From Siderastrea siderea (taxonomy: Eukaryota; Cnidaria; Anthozoa; Scleractinia; Rhizangiidae): 64,000 nt of DNA. The DNA is taken from contig OZ034968.1 in the NCBI GenBank assembly GCA_964030785.1, forward strand, positions 61,158,399-61,222,398. Direction: 5' to 3'. Positions 1 to 7,987 of the stretch are shown here, piece by piece. How positions within the stretch are numbered: the stretch's first letter is position 1; each line of letters begins with the position of its first letter. The notes below the pieces were generated by a model. It saw nothing but the letters and a program-made list of their open reading frames with translations. It was not told the DNA's origin and searched no databases. The translations under genes and the position numbers were made by a program.

Positions 1-67
1 CATGCTCCAATCAGATGGATATCCCGCATTGTGCTATATTATAAATGAAAATTTTTGTGGAAAGTTA

Positions 68-961
68 TCACGCACTTGTTTGATACTCGATACGAAGTAT
101 AATTGCGTTGTAACTTTTCCAAATATCATCATTCATATTTAGTTCAAAAGCTAAAATCCCAGACGAAGGCATTTGGAAAGAATTTAGGTTTATTGTCTGA
201 TACCACCCACTTTTTTTTGAGGTAAAATTTCTTGAAGAGCTTAGAGTTCCAGTAAAAAAATTCCGTAAAGATGTTTTGAGTTTCAAAGATATTTTTTTGT
301 GTCTATGTACAGTGACATGAGAAGAAGAAGAAGTGATTGGACGCGTACAATATATATCAATATTTTTCAAAATCGCTTCACCCGGCAATGACATTATTTC
401 GGCGCCATTTAAAACAAAATTTTTGTTCCCTTTTGTCGAATTTAAAAAACCGTTTATGTGGTGAATGGAAGAGCGTAGTTGGTGCCCGTTTAAAGACAAA
501 TCCGTTTCCATTACCATCTTGCCATTTTCAATAACAAAAGCGGTGTCATAGACACTTGGGTCAACATTTGAAATTGTTTCTTTAACACCATAGACAATTA
601 AATGCCCAATTGTTAATAACGATTGCTTACTGACTGTACCGTGCAGATCGAGATATATAAATTGTGGGGGTGAGCTACCCCATCTGTGAAAATGGATAAC
701 TGTTTTGGTGTACTTCTCGAATGTTTTGGTTGTTTCATCAGAAATTGAAATCGTTGTTCCTTGAGCTGTTACACTTATCTCATTCATTTCCGGCGGGAAC
801 CATTCAACGACCATTGTGTAATACCCCACTGGAAGTTTATATAAGTTAAAACCAAGACGTGAGCGGTACTGGAAGGGTGAGCTTTTTTCAAACAAGAGTT
901 TAAGTTGGTAAGCTTTTTTATTAATTTGATGTGGAGAATTGGGAAAATCGACAATACCCAA
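68..961 (-). CDS. Fibre-like protein, C-terminal part (frameshifted from the upstream part)
   Basis: Open frame of about 297 residues with no good ATG at its start; it opens just after a TGA and begins beside the end of the homologous reading of the next gene. It is predicted mostly beta-strand, rich in Ser, Thr and Asn, with alternating hydrophobics, as expected of a receptor-binding head or knob, but I recognise no named domain. It lies directly downstream, in a different frame, of a tail-fibre-like protein, and the two readings overlap at 784-961. The simplest view is one fibre gene with a single-base frameshift near 961-980, close to an A-rich run (GAAAACAAT). A programmed slip or an assembly error are alternatives. 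Role as virion attachment protein is inferred from position and the N-terminal repeats. Confidence 0.6.
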   Translation of the reverse strand: MGIVDFPNSPHQINKKAYQLKLLFEKSSPFQYRSRLGFNLYKLPVGYYTMVVEWFPPEMNEISVTAQGTTISISDETTKTFEKYTKTVIHFHRWGSSPPQFIYLDLHGTVSKQSLLTIGHLIVYGVKETISNVDPSVYDTAFVIENGKMVMETDLSLNGHQLRSSIHHINGFLNSTKGNKNFVLNGAEIMSLPGEAILKNIDIYCTRPITSSSSHVTVHRHKKISLKLKTSLRNFFTGTLSSSRNFTSKKSGWYQTINLNSFQMPSSGILAFELNMNDDIWKSYNAIILRIEYQTSA

Positions 962-1833
962 ACCTCGATATTGTTTTCACTCGAAGATTCATCAGTGTCT
1001 TCCATCAAGTATCTGAAGGCGTCTCGTTTTTGTCCTGAGTTATTGATCTGAGATTCACGAATTTTTTGAGTGACAAGATTTCTCAAATCTTTTATTTCCT
1101 CTTGCACAAAATCAACATTAACTGCGGATTTTGAATCTCTGTAATCGGTTTGTAAGTTAATAATTTTATTGTTATTTAAATTCAAGTTTCCAGTCATATT
1201 GTTGGTGCCATCAACTTTGAGAAACTTTTTTTGTGTCATGTCATCAATTCTGTTGTTAACAAACTCGACACATGCGGCGTCTCTTTGGTTTGATGGAAGA
1301 TCAAGATTGATAATTGAATTATTTTTCATATCAATATCAGATCCTTTATCCAGTTTTTTTTCAAGCTGATTTTCGACATACTTTTTATTAACACAATGGT
1401 CTGAATTAACTGGATCTTTCACATTTGTGATGAAATTATTGTTCATGTCAATATGTTGCTCCATTCGACCTCCTTCCTTCTTTGACAAGAATATCTCTCT
1501 TTGCGATTCATAACTGATAACCTTGTTGAGATTACCATGAACTGGATAATTGTCTTTTGGGACAATGAGTGACCCTGTCATCGTATCACCTGCTTTTAGC
1601 ATGAATTGAGATGTATCCACACTTGGAATATTGGCTATCTCTGAATCAAGATAAGATTTTGTAACCACGTCATTATTATTAGTTCCCTGTTTTACATTAA
1701 CCAGTTTTTTGTTTTGCATATCATAATCATTATTAGCATCTAATTTAAATCCAATACCAGGTAAACCTCTTAAACCTATTTTACTTAGTCCTTGAGAATC
1801 ATCATGATTAAGAATACCGTTTGTATAACTCAT
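784..1833 (-). CDS. Tail-fibre-like protein, N-terminal part
   Basis: The ATG at 1833 follows the element's TCTAA...ATTATATG start motif. Residues 1-260 contain four repeats of a pattern like phage tail fibres: Asp/Asn-Met/Leu-x-Asn-Asn-x-Ile-x-Asn-Leu, then about ten residues, then Ala/Cys-Val-Asn-x-x-Tyr/Phe-Val (about 39-67, 129-157, 169-197 and 219-247). Two GD/GT-x-MTG-x-L motifs (about 82-89 and 209-216) are the kind found in phage fibre shafts. The last 60 or so residues (below about position 970) read through the neighbouring frame and are probably not native. The gene is convergent with nothing and is followed by its C-terminal part in another frame. Likely trimeric shaft of a host-attachment fibre; family resemblance is seen, function is inferred. 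Confidence 0.68.
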   Translation of the reverse strand: MSYTNGILNHDDSQGLSKIGLRGLPGIGFKLDANNDYDMQNKKLVNVKQGTNNNDVVTKSYLDSEIANIPSVDTSQFMLKAGDTMTGSLIVPKDNYPVHGNLNKVISYESQREIFLSKKEGGRMEQHIDMNNNFITNVKDPVNSDHCVNKKYVENQLEKKLDKGSDIDMKNNSIINLDLPSNQRDAACVEFVNNRIDDMTQKKFLKVDGTNNMTGNLNLNNNKIINLQTDYRDSKSAVNVDFVQEEIKDLRNLVTQKIRESQINNSGQKRDAFRYLMEDTDESSSENNIEVWVLSIFPILHIKLIKKLTNLNSCLKKAHPSSTAHVLVLTYINFQWGITQWSLNGSRRK

Positions 1834-1844
1834 ATAATATTAGT

Positions 1845-2486
1845 TTAGATTTTTTCGTCGAAATTTCGGGCTACCTTTTTTTTGACCTTATCAACATACA
1901 AAAAACTATATGGATCCTTAGTAGCTTTCTGATAATCTGATTTATTTATGTTCAGTTCTCGGCAAATCATCGATTGCTCGTTTATAGAAGGAAAATCAAA
2001 AACACAAAAATGTGTACTATTCAGTCTTATTGTTTTATCGGTTCCGTAATAGCTTTGACTCAAATATATACAACAACAATTTTTATTTCTAGAATTGGTA
2101 AAGTAGTCTCGTATCCGTTCGTCATTTTTCTTACCTGTATTCAAATAGTCATCAAATATGATTAATTTTTGGTTTTCATCAGACAAATCTGTCAGAGGGA
2201 TGATTTCATCGTTACTTGCTTCTATCACGTCATAACCGACCTCTTTTGATATTGGTTCAAGAGATTTTAACAGATGCTTATATTTGCTTTGTTGGAGATT
2301 GCGAGCGTAAAGATATATCTTGTCAAAATAGAGAAGCCTATATATCATATCAAGCAAAAGGTTAGTCTTGCCACCACCAGAGGGAGCACAAATAAGCATC
2401 CTGAAACATCGGTTTGGCATGAAACTCTTTAATTGAACAAAATCGTTGTTTTCATCATCTTGAATGTCGTAATTTTGTATCTTCAT
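1845..2486 (-). CDS. A32/FtsK-HerA-type DNA packaging ATPase
   Basis: 213 residues, intact. Walker A APSGGGKT at about 34-41, preceded by a hydrophobic strand (RMLICAP), and Walker B LIIFDDY at about 108-114. A downstream SQSYYGTD segment resembles the sensor region of the A32-like ATPases. This family pumps genomic dsDNA into preformed capsids in poxviruses, giant viruses, virophages and Polintons. Length is usual for Polinton copies. It reads on the minus strand just upstream of the fibre gene, with an 11 bp gap, so the two probably form one transcription unit. Its start (ATG at 2486) sits in ATAATATCATATG, an AT-rich version of the element's start motif lacking the TCTAA box. Identification is strong from motifs and neighbours. 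Confidence 0.92.
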   Translation of the reverse strand: MKIQNYDIQDDENNDFVQLKSFMPNRCFRMLICAPSGGGKTNLLLDMIYRLLYFDKIYLYARNLQQSKYKHLLKSLEPISKEVGYDVIEASNDEIIPLTDLSDENQKLIIFDDYLNTGKKNDERIRDYFTNSRNKNCCCIYLSQSYYGTDKTIRLNSTHFCVFDFPSINEQSMICRELNINKSDYQKATKDPYSFLYVDKVKKKVARNFDEKI

Positions 2487-2614
2487 ATGATATTATGTTA
2501 TACAATTTTATCGTATTGCGACACGCTATGCGACACGCTATGCGAGCGTTTTTATATATGATAACCCTAATTTTTCCGAACAAAATACGAAATTTTATGT
2601 AAACAAATGATATA

Positions 2615-3388
2615 ATGAGTTTACTCAAATGGAAAGAAATGGCTGAGAAACGATCCGAGCTTGGTAAAAAGATTAACAAGGTGAGAGAGACAATAAAACA
2701 AAAAACGATATCTGATCAAATGGGTGAAGTTGAGGCAGAGAAACTTTTCAAACCTATAACATCAGGATTAAAGGAACTCACAGCTCCAAAAATGCCATTG
2801 AGAAGATTACCAAAGAAAAAGCGACCTGTTCCAGATTATGGAATAGCTATTGATGATGAAGTGCCTGATTATGGATTGGAAGATCTATTTGATCAACCTG
2901 TTTTACCTGAAAACGAGAAACAATTGGTTCCAAAACCTCCATCTTATGAAGATGTCCTTGAGGATTTAGCATCAGGTAAAAAACAAATGTATATAGATCC
3001 AGAATACATGTATGAACCTGAAGATCTTCCACCTGAGTACGAAGAAGAAGTACCAGATTATGAAATTCTTGAAGAGGATAGAATTAACCAAGTTTTGGAT
3101 GAAATTCAAATTCCTAACTATGATGAGATTGAATTACGACTTCAACAAGAAGATATGAATGACCAAAAGAGGAAATCTTATCTGAAAAAAATCTTGAAAA
3201 ATGCTAAAGAGAAACGACAACAACTTTCTGGATATTCGATGAATATTACTAAAAAATTAAATAGTGGCTCAATCACTGAAGCTGAGGCTCAATATCAAAG
3301 AAAAATTATTCAAGATACAAGAAAGGTTCTGACTGATTATATGAATTACCATCAACAAAAACTGGCTCCAAAAACTCAAATCTATTAA
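2615..3388 (+). CDS. PPxY late-domain virion protein (adenovirus pVI-like)
   Basis: 257 residues, starting at the ATG of GATATAATGAG. The N-terminal 60 residues are charged helix. The middle is acidic and Pro/Tyr-rich, with repeated PDYG/PDYE motifs, a PPSYEDV motif at about 109-115 and a second PPEY at about 139-142; the C-terminal 80 residues are basic coiled helix. PPxY motifs bind WW domains of Nedd4-type ubiquitin ligases; adenovirus protein VI carries such a motif and acts in membrane penetration and trafficking. That role is inferred here. The frame stops at 3388, and the next frame (3399-3614), which opens without ATG and overlaps upstream, looks like its true C-terminus. A run CAACAAAAAC at 3350-3360 is the likely slip site. 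Confidence 0.72.
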   Translation: MSLLKWKEMAEKRSELGKKINKVRETIKQKTISDQMGEVEAEKLFKPITSGLKELTAPKMPLRRLPKKKRPVPDYGIAIDDEVPDYGLEDLFDQPVLPENEKQLVPKPPSYEDVLEDLASGKKQMYIDPEYMYEPEDLPPEYEEEVPDYEILEEDRINQVLDEIQIPNYDEIELRLQQEDMNDQKRKSYLKKILKNAKEKRQQLSGYSMNITKKLNSGSITEAEAQYQRKIIQDTRKVLTDYMNYHQQKLAPKTQIY

Positions 3389-3398
3389 AGGATCTGGT

Positions 3399-3614
3399 TT
3401 GAAGAAAAAAACAAAAAGAGGTGGACAGGTAATGTTTTTCAACAATCCGACAGAAATGATTAAAAAACTTGAACTGATTATCGGATCGATGATTGCCGGA
3501 AATAATAGCATCGAACTACGGAATACAGGCGTCGCTCTTCTCGACATCTTGTTGAGAAATTCAATACTCAATAGGCCGCAATATAACAAAATATACAAAA
3601 ACTATTTTATATAA
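3399..3614 (+). CDS. C-terminal segment of the PPxY protein in another frame
   Basis: 71 residues with no ATG at the start (TTG at 3399). The frame is open upstream to at least 3360 and contains an IKGSG sequence just before it, which fits the adenovirus-protease consensus (Met/Ile/Leu)-x-Gly-x|Gly. A basic KKKTKRGGQ stretch follows, then a hydrophobic helical segment rich in Ile/Leu and a Tyr-rich end. It lies between the PPxY protein and the penton with no start motif of its own, so I read it as the shifted tail of the preceding gene rather than a separate gene. It could be expressed by frameshifting or be broken by an indel. No named domain recognised. Confidence 0.55.
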   Translation: MKKKTKRGGQVMFFNNPTEMIKKLELIIGSMIAGNNSIELRNTGVALLDILLRNSILNRPQYNKIYKNYFI

Positions 3615-3626
3615 ACTAATCATATA

Positions 3627-4388
3627 ATGGATAGACAACTTATCTTATCATCCCATACAGTCAGAGACAAGAATGGTAATAAACCGAGTGATTTCATAAT
3701 CAAATACATCAATCCGATAATTCTCAATCCAAATCGACAATATGAAATCGGACTAGACCGAATCATTTCAATGTCATTTACTTGGTTTAATGTGACAAAA
3801 GAACTCAATAATCAGAAAATCAGATATTCATCTGATAGTGGTACTAATTGGACAGAGTTGATATTAAGTCCTGGTGTATGGAACTATGTCGATTTCAATA
3901 ATTTTTTAAAGGATGAAACTAAAACAGGAACAGCTAACAATCCGTCATATCCGATCAGTCTCGAATTCGACGATACAATATTTCGCACAATAATCACATT
4001 AGCCACAAATTATAGATTAGATCTGACTCAGTCAGATTTCAATAATCTCATCGGTTTCAATAAAAAGATTCTAACTTCTTCTGAAAATGTTGGTGATTAC
4101 ATTCCTAATCTCTCTCAAGACAGGGAAATCTTGAACGTTCATTGTGACCTCATATCCGAAAGTCTAGTTGATGGTGATGAAACGGATATTATATATAGTT
4201 TCAGTACCTCAACTCTCACCCCGAGTTATAGTTTCACACAAGAGCCAAGACGAGTACAGTTCAATCCTGTCAATAAAAATACGATTAATAAAATTCGGAT
4301 TTATATCACCGACGGTAAACGAAGAATTATAGATCTTAATCATAGTGACACTTCATTCAGTTTGATTTTAAGAGAGAAGAGAGATTAA
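3627..4388 (+). CDS. Penton (minor capsid) protein, single jelly roll
   Basis: 253 residues, intact. The ATG follows TATAAACTAATCATATAATG, the element's start motif. The sequence is beta-rich throughout. It has an N-terminal NPNRQYEIGLDRI segment and a C-terminal ITDGKRRIIDLNHSD segment typical of the small vertex protein of Polintons and adintoviruses, just upstream of the major capsid gene. In these viruses it forms the pentameric capsid vertices with a single jelly-roll fold. Identification rests on these local patterns, length and gene order (penton, small basic protein, major capsid). No cysteine-rich or membrane segments are seen. Confidence 0.82.
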   Translation: MDRQLILSSHTVRDKNGNKPSDFIIKYINPIILNPNRQYEIGLDRIISMSFTWFNVTKELNNQKIRYSSDSGTNWTELILSPGVWNYVDFNNFLKDETKTGTANNPSYPISLEFDDTIFRTIITLATNYRLDLTQSDFNNLIGFNKKILTSSENVGDYIPNLSQDREILNVHCDLISESLVDGDETDIIYSFSTSTLTPSYSFTQEPRRVQFNPVNKNTINKIRIYITDGKRRIIDLNHSDTSFSLILREKRD

Positions 4389-4406
4389 TCTAACTAATAG
4401 TTATAT

Positions 4407-4778
4407 ATGTCGTCGTATGAATACAAGCGTATTTATCATCCAAAACTTGGACGATTTGTTTATGAACATAAAGGATCTGGGTTCATTGTTGACAACATTT
4501 TCAAACCTGTTGGAAGGGTGTTTAGTAAAGTTTCAGAAATGGTTTTAAAACCTTTTGCCAAAAAAGCGCTTGAATCTGGTATTTCACATGCTGGAGACAA
4601 ACTGGGAAAAAAAGCAGCTGAAAAAAGCGGAGAGCTTATTATGAGAAAATTACACGGTTCAACTAAACAATCAATGAATAAAACCATGAAACCAACCAAA
4701 CCTACTAAACCAAAACAAGAAGAAGATTACAACACAATTCTGAATAGACTTATATCTGGTACTGGATTAAGACGATAA
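4407..4778 (+). CDS. Small basic glycine/alanine-rich virion protein
   Basis: 123 residues, start in TCTAACTAATAGTTATATATG. The central part (about 30-75) is an amphipathic helix rich in Ala, Gly and Lys (AKKALESGISHAGDKLGKK). The C-terminal third is Lys/Pro/Thr-rich (repeated KPTKP). Two Gly-Ser/Thr-Gly sites occur: KGSG at about 22-25 and ISGTG at about 116-120. The latter fits the adenain cleavage pattern (hydrophobic)-x-Gly-x|Gly and would remove four residues. It lies between penton and major capsid genes. A core or membrane-active minor virion protein is likely, but no family is named with confidence. Confidence 0.6.
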   Translation: MSSYEYKRIYHPKLGRFVYEHKGSGFIVDNIFKPVGRVFSKVSEMVLKPFAKKALESGISHAGDKLGKKAAEKSGELIMRKLHGSTKQSMNKTMKPTKPTKPKQEEDYNTILNRLISGTGLRR

Positions 4779-4858
4779 AATGTTATTAAAAAGTGAATTT
4801 TATCCAATTATAAATAGACTAGCAAGTGGGAAATGGTTTATATAAAAAGTGAATTTTA

Positions 4859-4877
4859 TCTAAACTATCAATATATA
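4859..4877 (+). promoter_or_regulatory. TCTAA...ATATATAATG start motif (virion-gene class)
   Basis: TCTAAACTATCAATATATA stands directly before the major-capsid ATG at 4878. The same layout, (A/T)TCTAA then 6-18 AT-rich bases ending in ATATATG or TATAATG, stands before the fibre (1833, minus strand), and the genes at 4407, 6242, 7565, 7988 and 9770. The penton has TATAA instead of TCTAA. An AT-flanked TCTA core is the reported late promoter of the virophage mavirus and its giant-virus host CroV, so a late virion-gene promoter with a very short leader is a reasonable inference. Confidence 0.6.
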
Positions 4878-6167
4878 ATGAGTTTCAGAACAAGTGATAA
4901 TTTACAAAGATATGAATACGTTCATTTCCATTTGGACAATGTCATTGAGCAACCTGCTAACAATCAATCACAGAAAAAGACGGGTTACAGATTCACAATC
5001 AACGATAGGTCGACTATGTTCGATTTTTTTAATGGGTATTTCGAAGTAACTAAAGAGCTTCAAAAAAGGGCAGATGGTACTGGATATGCTCAAGCAGATC
5101 GCATCACCATGATAAACGGATCTTCTAGTTTGATCAAACATATGGTTATTAAATCGTCTGGTAAAATAGTATACGAGAGTGATAATTTACATAGAATTAC
5201 GAATGTTAAAAATTTACTCGAATATAGTGATGATTTTAGTAGATCCGTTGGAAAGAATTCGTTCTGGTATCTTGATACTGACAGAACTACAGCAGATACA
5301 AACACAGGTTTCGAAGCCCGTCGCATTTTAACCCAGGCTAATCAGAATAACGGCGGCGGAGGAGCTAAATCGAATAACGAGATGATACCGTTGAACCGAT
5401 ACAGTTTTTTCCAAAAATTAGAAAAAAAAATGTTGCCCCCAATGCAGCTCGCATTTGAACTTACACTTAACGAAGACAGTGAAATGATTCACATGGCAAA
5501 CGGCACAGACGCTGGTCGTGTTGTAGTAAAGAGATTGTATCTTTGGCTCCCAAGATTAATTCCAAAAGACAGCATGTATAGTAATTTCGTTTCAGAGTTT
5601 CTCAAGCCAACAACCTGGACATATATGCGAGATCTCTACAATCAGTCAGCAAATACCAGAGCTATTCAGAATATGTTTCAAATCAGTCCAGCTATCGACG
5701 ACGTTAAACATGTTTTTATATATCTCCAGCGGACAGATGCACCGAATGATGATGAAGCAGAGAGGAGTCCGTATTTGTTTGACACTTTCAAGTTGAATGC
5801 TGCTGACGCTAATAGCTCTCTCTCGAGTTGTCGTTTAGAATATGGAAACAACACGTTCTATCCCGAACTAGAATACGATGCAGATTCTAAAATCAGGATA
5901 TTCAATGATCTCATGAGTTATGCATTTCGTAAAAACGATTACAATTCTGGGACACAACTTAATGTATCTAATTTTAGTAGTTTGTACGGATTAATATATT
6001 TCGATTTGACATATCAAAAAGAGGTAGTGACGAGAGATCCTAAACAGTTGATTCTCCATTATCGTCTCAATGTAGCCCCAGCCGCAAACGTCCGAGCTCA
6101 TAGCATCGTATTTTACAAGAGTGAGGTTGTGGTTAAGACAGTTGGGAACGAACTTATGATAGTTTAA
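4878..6167 (+). CDS. Major capsid protein, double jelly roll (hexon)
   Basis: 429 residues from the ATG at 4878. An in-frame ATG 45 bases upstream would add 15 residues, but only the 4878 start carries the element's start motif (ATATATAATGAG). The sequence shows two beta-rich halves. Landmarks are an N-terminal YEYVHFHLDN segment, a FTINDRST segment, a central VKRLYLWLPRLIPKDSMY segment and a WTYMRDLY segment, patterns I associate with Polinton/adintovirus capsid proteins. Trimers of this fold build the icosahedral faces. Length is at the short end of the family. Frame is intact, with normal termination just before an AT-rich spacer and the next start motif. Upstream, an AAAAGTGAATTTTATC sequence occurs twice (about 4790 and 4844), hinting at a duplicated promoter. 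Confidence 0.87.
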   Translation: MSFRTSDNLQRYEYVHFHLDNVIEQPANNQSQKKTGYRFTINDRSTMFDFFNGYFEVTKELQKRADGTGYAQADRITMINGSSSLIKHMVIKSSGKIVYESDNLHRITNVKNLLEYSDDFSRSVGKNSFWYLDTDRTTADTNTGFEARRILTQANQNNGGGGAKSNNEMIPLNRYSFFQKLEKKMLPPMQLAFELTLNEDSEMIHMANGTDAGRVVVKRLYLWLPRLIPKDSMYSNFVSEFLKPTTWTYMRDLYNQSANTRAIQNMFQISPAIDDVKHVFIYLQRTDAPNDDEAERSPYLFDTFKLNAADANSSLSSCRLEYGNNTFYPELEYDADSKIRIFNDLMSYAFRKNDYNSGTQLNVSNFSSLYGLIYFDLTYQKEVVTRDPKQLILHYRLNVAPAANVRAHSIVFYKSEVVVKTVGNELMIV

Positions 6168-6241
6168 ATAAATAAGTTTTACATCGATGAAAATTTAAAT
6201 GAATATGTTTTTTAAAATAGAATTTATCTAACATATAATAT

Positions 6242-7045
6242 ATGACACAACTATACGAAATTAAAGTTAGTTTATCACCAAACCAGAAAAAGAATCTTAG
6301 TAACGCGTATCATAAAAGAGAAACTATCGTTTTGAGACTGACAAAGGATTCATTATCTGGGAATGACACTCTATACGTACCTCAGAATATAGTTAAGCGA
6401 TTGGATAAAAATAGAAAATTGAAAAAGGGAATGGACATCAAACTAGCAAAAACAAACATTCGAAAGCAAGTTGGTGGATCACTCCTCTCTACAGTTTTGA
6501 ATCTGGGACGAACTTTTGTTCCCACTATTGCTAAGACTCTTGGATTGTCGGCTTTAGCTGGAGCAGCTAGTGAAGGAGCATCTCAGATCGTCAAAAAGAT
6601 ATCTGGAAAAGGAATTCAAACTGGTGGGTTTCTCATACCACAAAATAAAATCAACCAGTTGATAGCATATAAACATCTTTTGACCACAAAACAAAAACAA
6701 GATATATTAAATGCTCTACAAACCGGTTCTGGTGTTCATATAAAACCAACAAAAGTACAAACAGGTGGGTTCTTAGGTACTCTTCTCGCATCAATTGGAG
6801 TTCCTTTAGCTATTGAGGCATTAAAGAAGATGACTGGTAAAGGTGCCCCTCAGATGGGACAGCCTAAACAAAGACCACCCAGATCTATACCAACTACTGC
6901 GAACAATCAAGATGGTGGTTTGTTAGTCCCAATGTATAGAACTCCACCTTTTTATGGAAATTGGCCTGATCAAACATTAGGTATGGGAATTTTAAAAAAA
7001 AGCTCCAAAAAAAAGCTCAGAAAAAGGGCGACGGTCTACTATTAG
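6242..7045 (+). CDS. Large virion protein with repeated Q-x-Gly-Gly sites
   Basis: 267 residues; start in TCTAACATATAATATATG. Residues 1-75 form a basic segment (SPNQKKNLSNAYHKRETI). Then come hydrophobic Ala/Gly/Leu-rich helices (about 80-110 and 175-195), separated by a Lys/Gln helix, and a Pro-rich basic tail. Four Q-x-Gly-Gly motifs (QVGGS, QTGGF twice, QDGGL) sit between the segments, suggesting a polyprotein processed by the element's protease. The annotated end is off frame: after A-runs at 6994-7014 the reading turns into a short basic tail and stops at 7045, while a different frame (about 7027-7096) carries a compact Gly/Leu/Lys/Asn/Phe end that fits better. So the native C-terminus is probably there, and one base is gained or lost in the A-runs. 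Capsid-associated or membrane-active role is inferred. Confidence 0.66.
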   Translation: MTQLYEIKVSLSPNQKKNLSNAYHKRETIVLRLTKDSLSGNDTLYVPQNIVKRLDKNRKLKKGMDIKLAKTNIRKQVGGSLLSTVLNLGRTFVPTIAKTLGLSALAGAASEGASQIVKKISGKGIQTGGFLIPQNKINQLIAYKHLLTTKQKQDILNALQTGSGVHIKPTKVQTGGFLGTLLASIGVPLAIEALKKMTGKGAPQMGQPKQRPPRSIPTTANNQDGGLLVPMYRTPPFYGNWPDQTLGMGILKKSSKKKLRKRATVYY

Positions 7046-7181
7046 GCAAGAACTCACCCTTCAAAAACGTCCCACTGTTAAACATTTTGTTGTAAAACCA
7101 AAATTCCATAAGAATGTCCCATTAAGCAATTATGATTTAATAAAATGGTGTAAATATCTGAATATCCCAATTAATGATGTA

Positions 7182-7553
7182 TTGTCAAGAGATGAAAATG
7201 TTCCTCACAATCATAGACAGGCTCTATTCATTTACAATCTTGAACCGAGTTATATGTCAGGGAGTCATTGGGTGGCTAATTATGTTAAGGACAAAGTCCT
7301 CAATTACTTTGATAGCTTTGGTTTGCCTCCCTTCCAAGAAATGGTCAATCACGCGAGAAAAAAGAATTTAACATTGCTTCATCAGAACAATCAAATACAA
7401 AATTTAATGACGACAACATGTGGTTACTTCTGTTTATACTTTTTAAATGAGATGAATAAGGGCAAATCATATTTTGATCTGTTGGAAGTTTTCGACATAT
7501 ATGATACGACAAATAATGAGAAATTCTTAGAACAGTATTTCAAAAATATCTAA
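7182..7553 (+). CDS. Adenain-like cysteine protease (virion maturation)
   Basis: Counting from the TTG at 7182, catalytic His29 lies in GSHWVANY, Asp44 in YFDSFG, Gln71 or Gln73 in NNQIQN, and nucleophile Cys80 in TTTCGYFCLYFL. This His-Asp/Glu-Gln-Cys order is that of the adenovirus protease and ULP1-type family, which cleaves virion precursors. Homologous-looking sequence continues upstream in the same frame (LSNYDLIKWCKYL), and the frame is open back to about 6996, but it has no ATG anywhere. The natural start is therefore missing, non-AUG, or reached by frameshifting from the preceding gene, with which it overlaps. The stop overlaps the TCTAA start motif of the next gene. The catalytic core looks intact. 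Confidence 0.85.
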   Translation: MSRDENVPHNHRQALFIYNLEPSYMSGSHWVANYVKDKVLNYFDSFGLPPFQEMVNHARKKNLTLLHQNNQIQNLMTTTCGYFCLYFLNEMNKGKSYFDLLEVFDIYDTTNNEKFLEQYFKNI

Positions 7554-7564
7554 CTCATACATAT

Positions 7565-7966
7565 ATGAGATCATATTGCGTGAAACAAAAAAAGGTCACA
7601 GAATGTGTTCCAGGGAGTGAAAGATATGTGAGAGCCAAAAATAACAGACTTATGATGAAATGTATTTGTGGTGAATGTGGTATTACGAAAACCAAATTTA
7701 TCAAAAGCCAAAAAGGAGGTGAAAATCCATTAGGTAAAGCTTTCGAGGCAGCCAAAATAGCCGAACAAATAACTCGCAAAGTAATTCCATCAACCAACCA
7801 TGTATTTGACAGATATTGGTCTGGTGATATATTGAAAGGTGCTTTCACAGGACAAACTGGTATAACAAGCAAGAAATTCTGGACTAAACCAAAGAAGGGT
7901 ACTGTCATGCGTTTGGTGAAAAATCCAAAAACTGGTAAATATGAGAACGTATATATTGAACCTTAA
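7565..7966 (+). CDS. Zinc-ribbon (DUF5679-like) virion protein
   Basis: 133 residues; start in TCTAACTCATACATATATG, only 11 bases after the protease stop. The N-terminal 45 residues have a four-cysteine pattern (YC-x8-EC, then KC-x-C-x2-C) as in the DUF5679 type of treble-clef or zinc-ribbon, ending in GITKTKFIK. A QKGG site follows at about 48-51, resembling the Q-x-Gly-Gly motifs of the large virion protein. The rest is a basic helical and beta segment with a KPKKG stretch. The first 45 residues are near-identical to those of the next gene (7988), a tandem duplication. Function not known; nucleic-acid or capsid contact is likely. Confidence 0.65.
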   Translation: MRSYCVKQKKVTECVPGSERYVRAKNNRLMMKCICGECGITKTKFIKSQKGGENPLGKAFEAAKIAEQITRKVIPSTNHVFDRYWSGDILKGAFTGQTGITSKKFWTKPKKGTVMRLVKNPKTGKYENVYIEP

Positions 7967-7987
7967 TCTAATCTAATCATATTATAT

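Noticed and set aside
4833..4877. Upstream ATG for the major capsid protein
   Set aside because: The 15 extra residues lie within the promoter motif; the ATG at 4878 carries the element-wide start motif.
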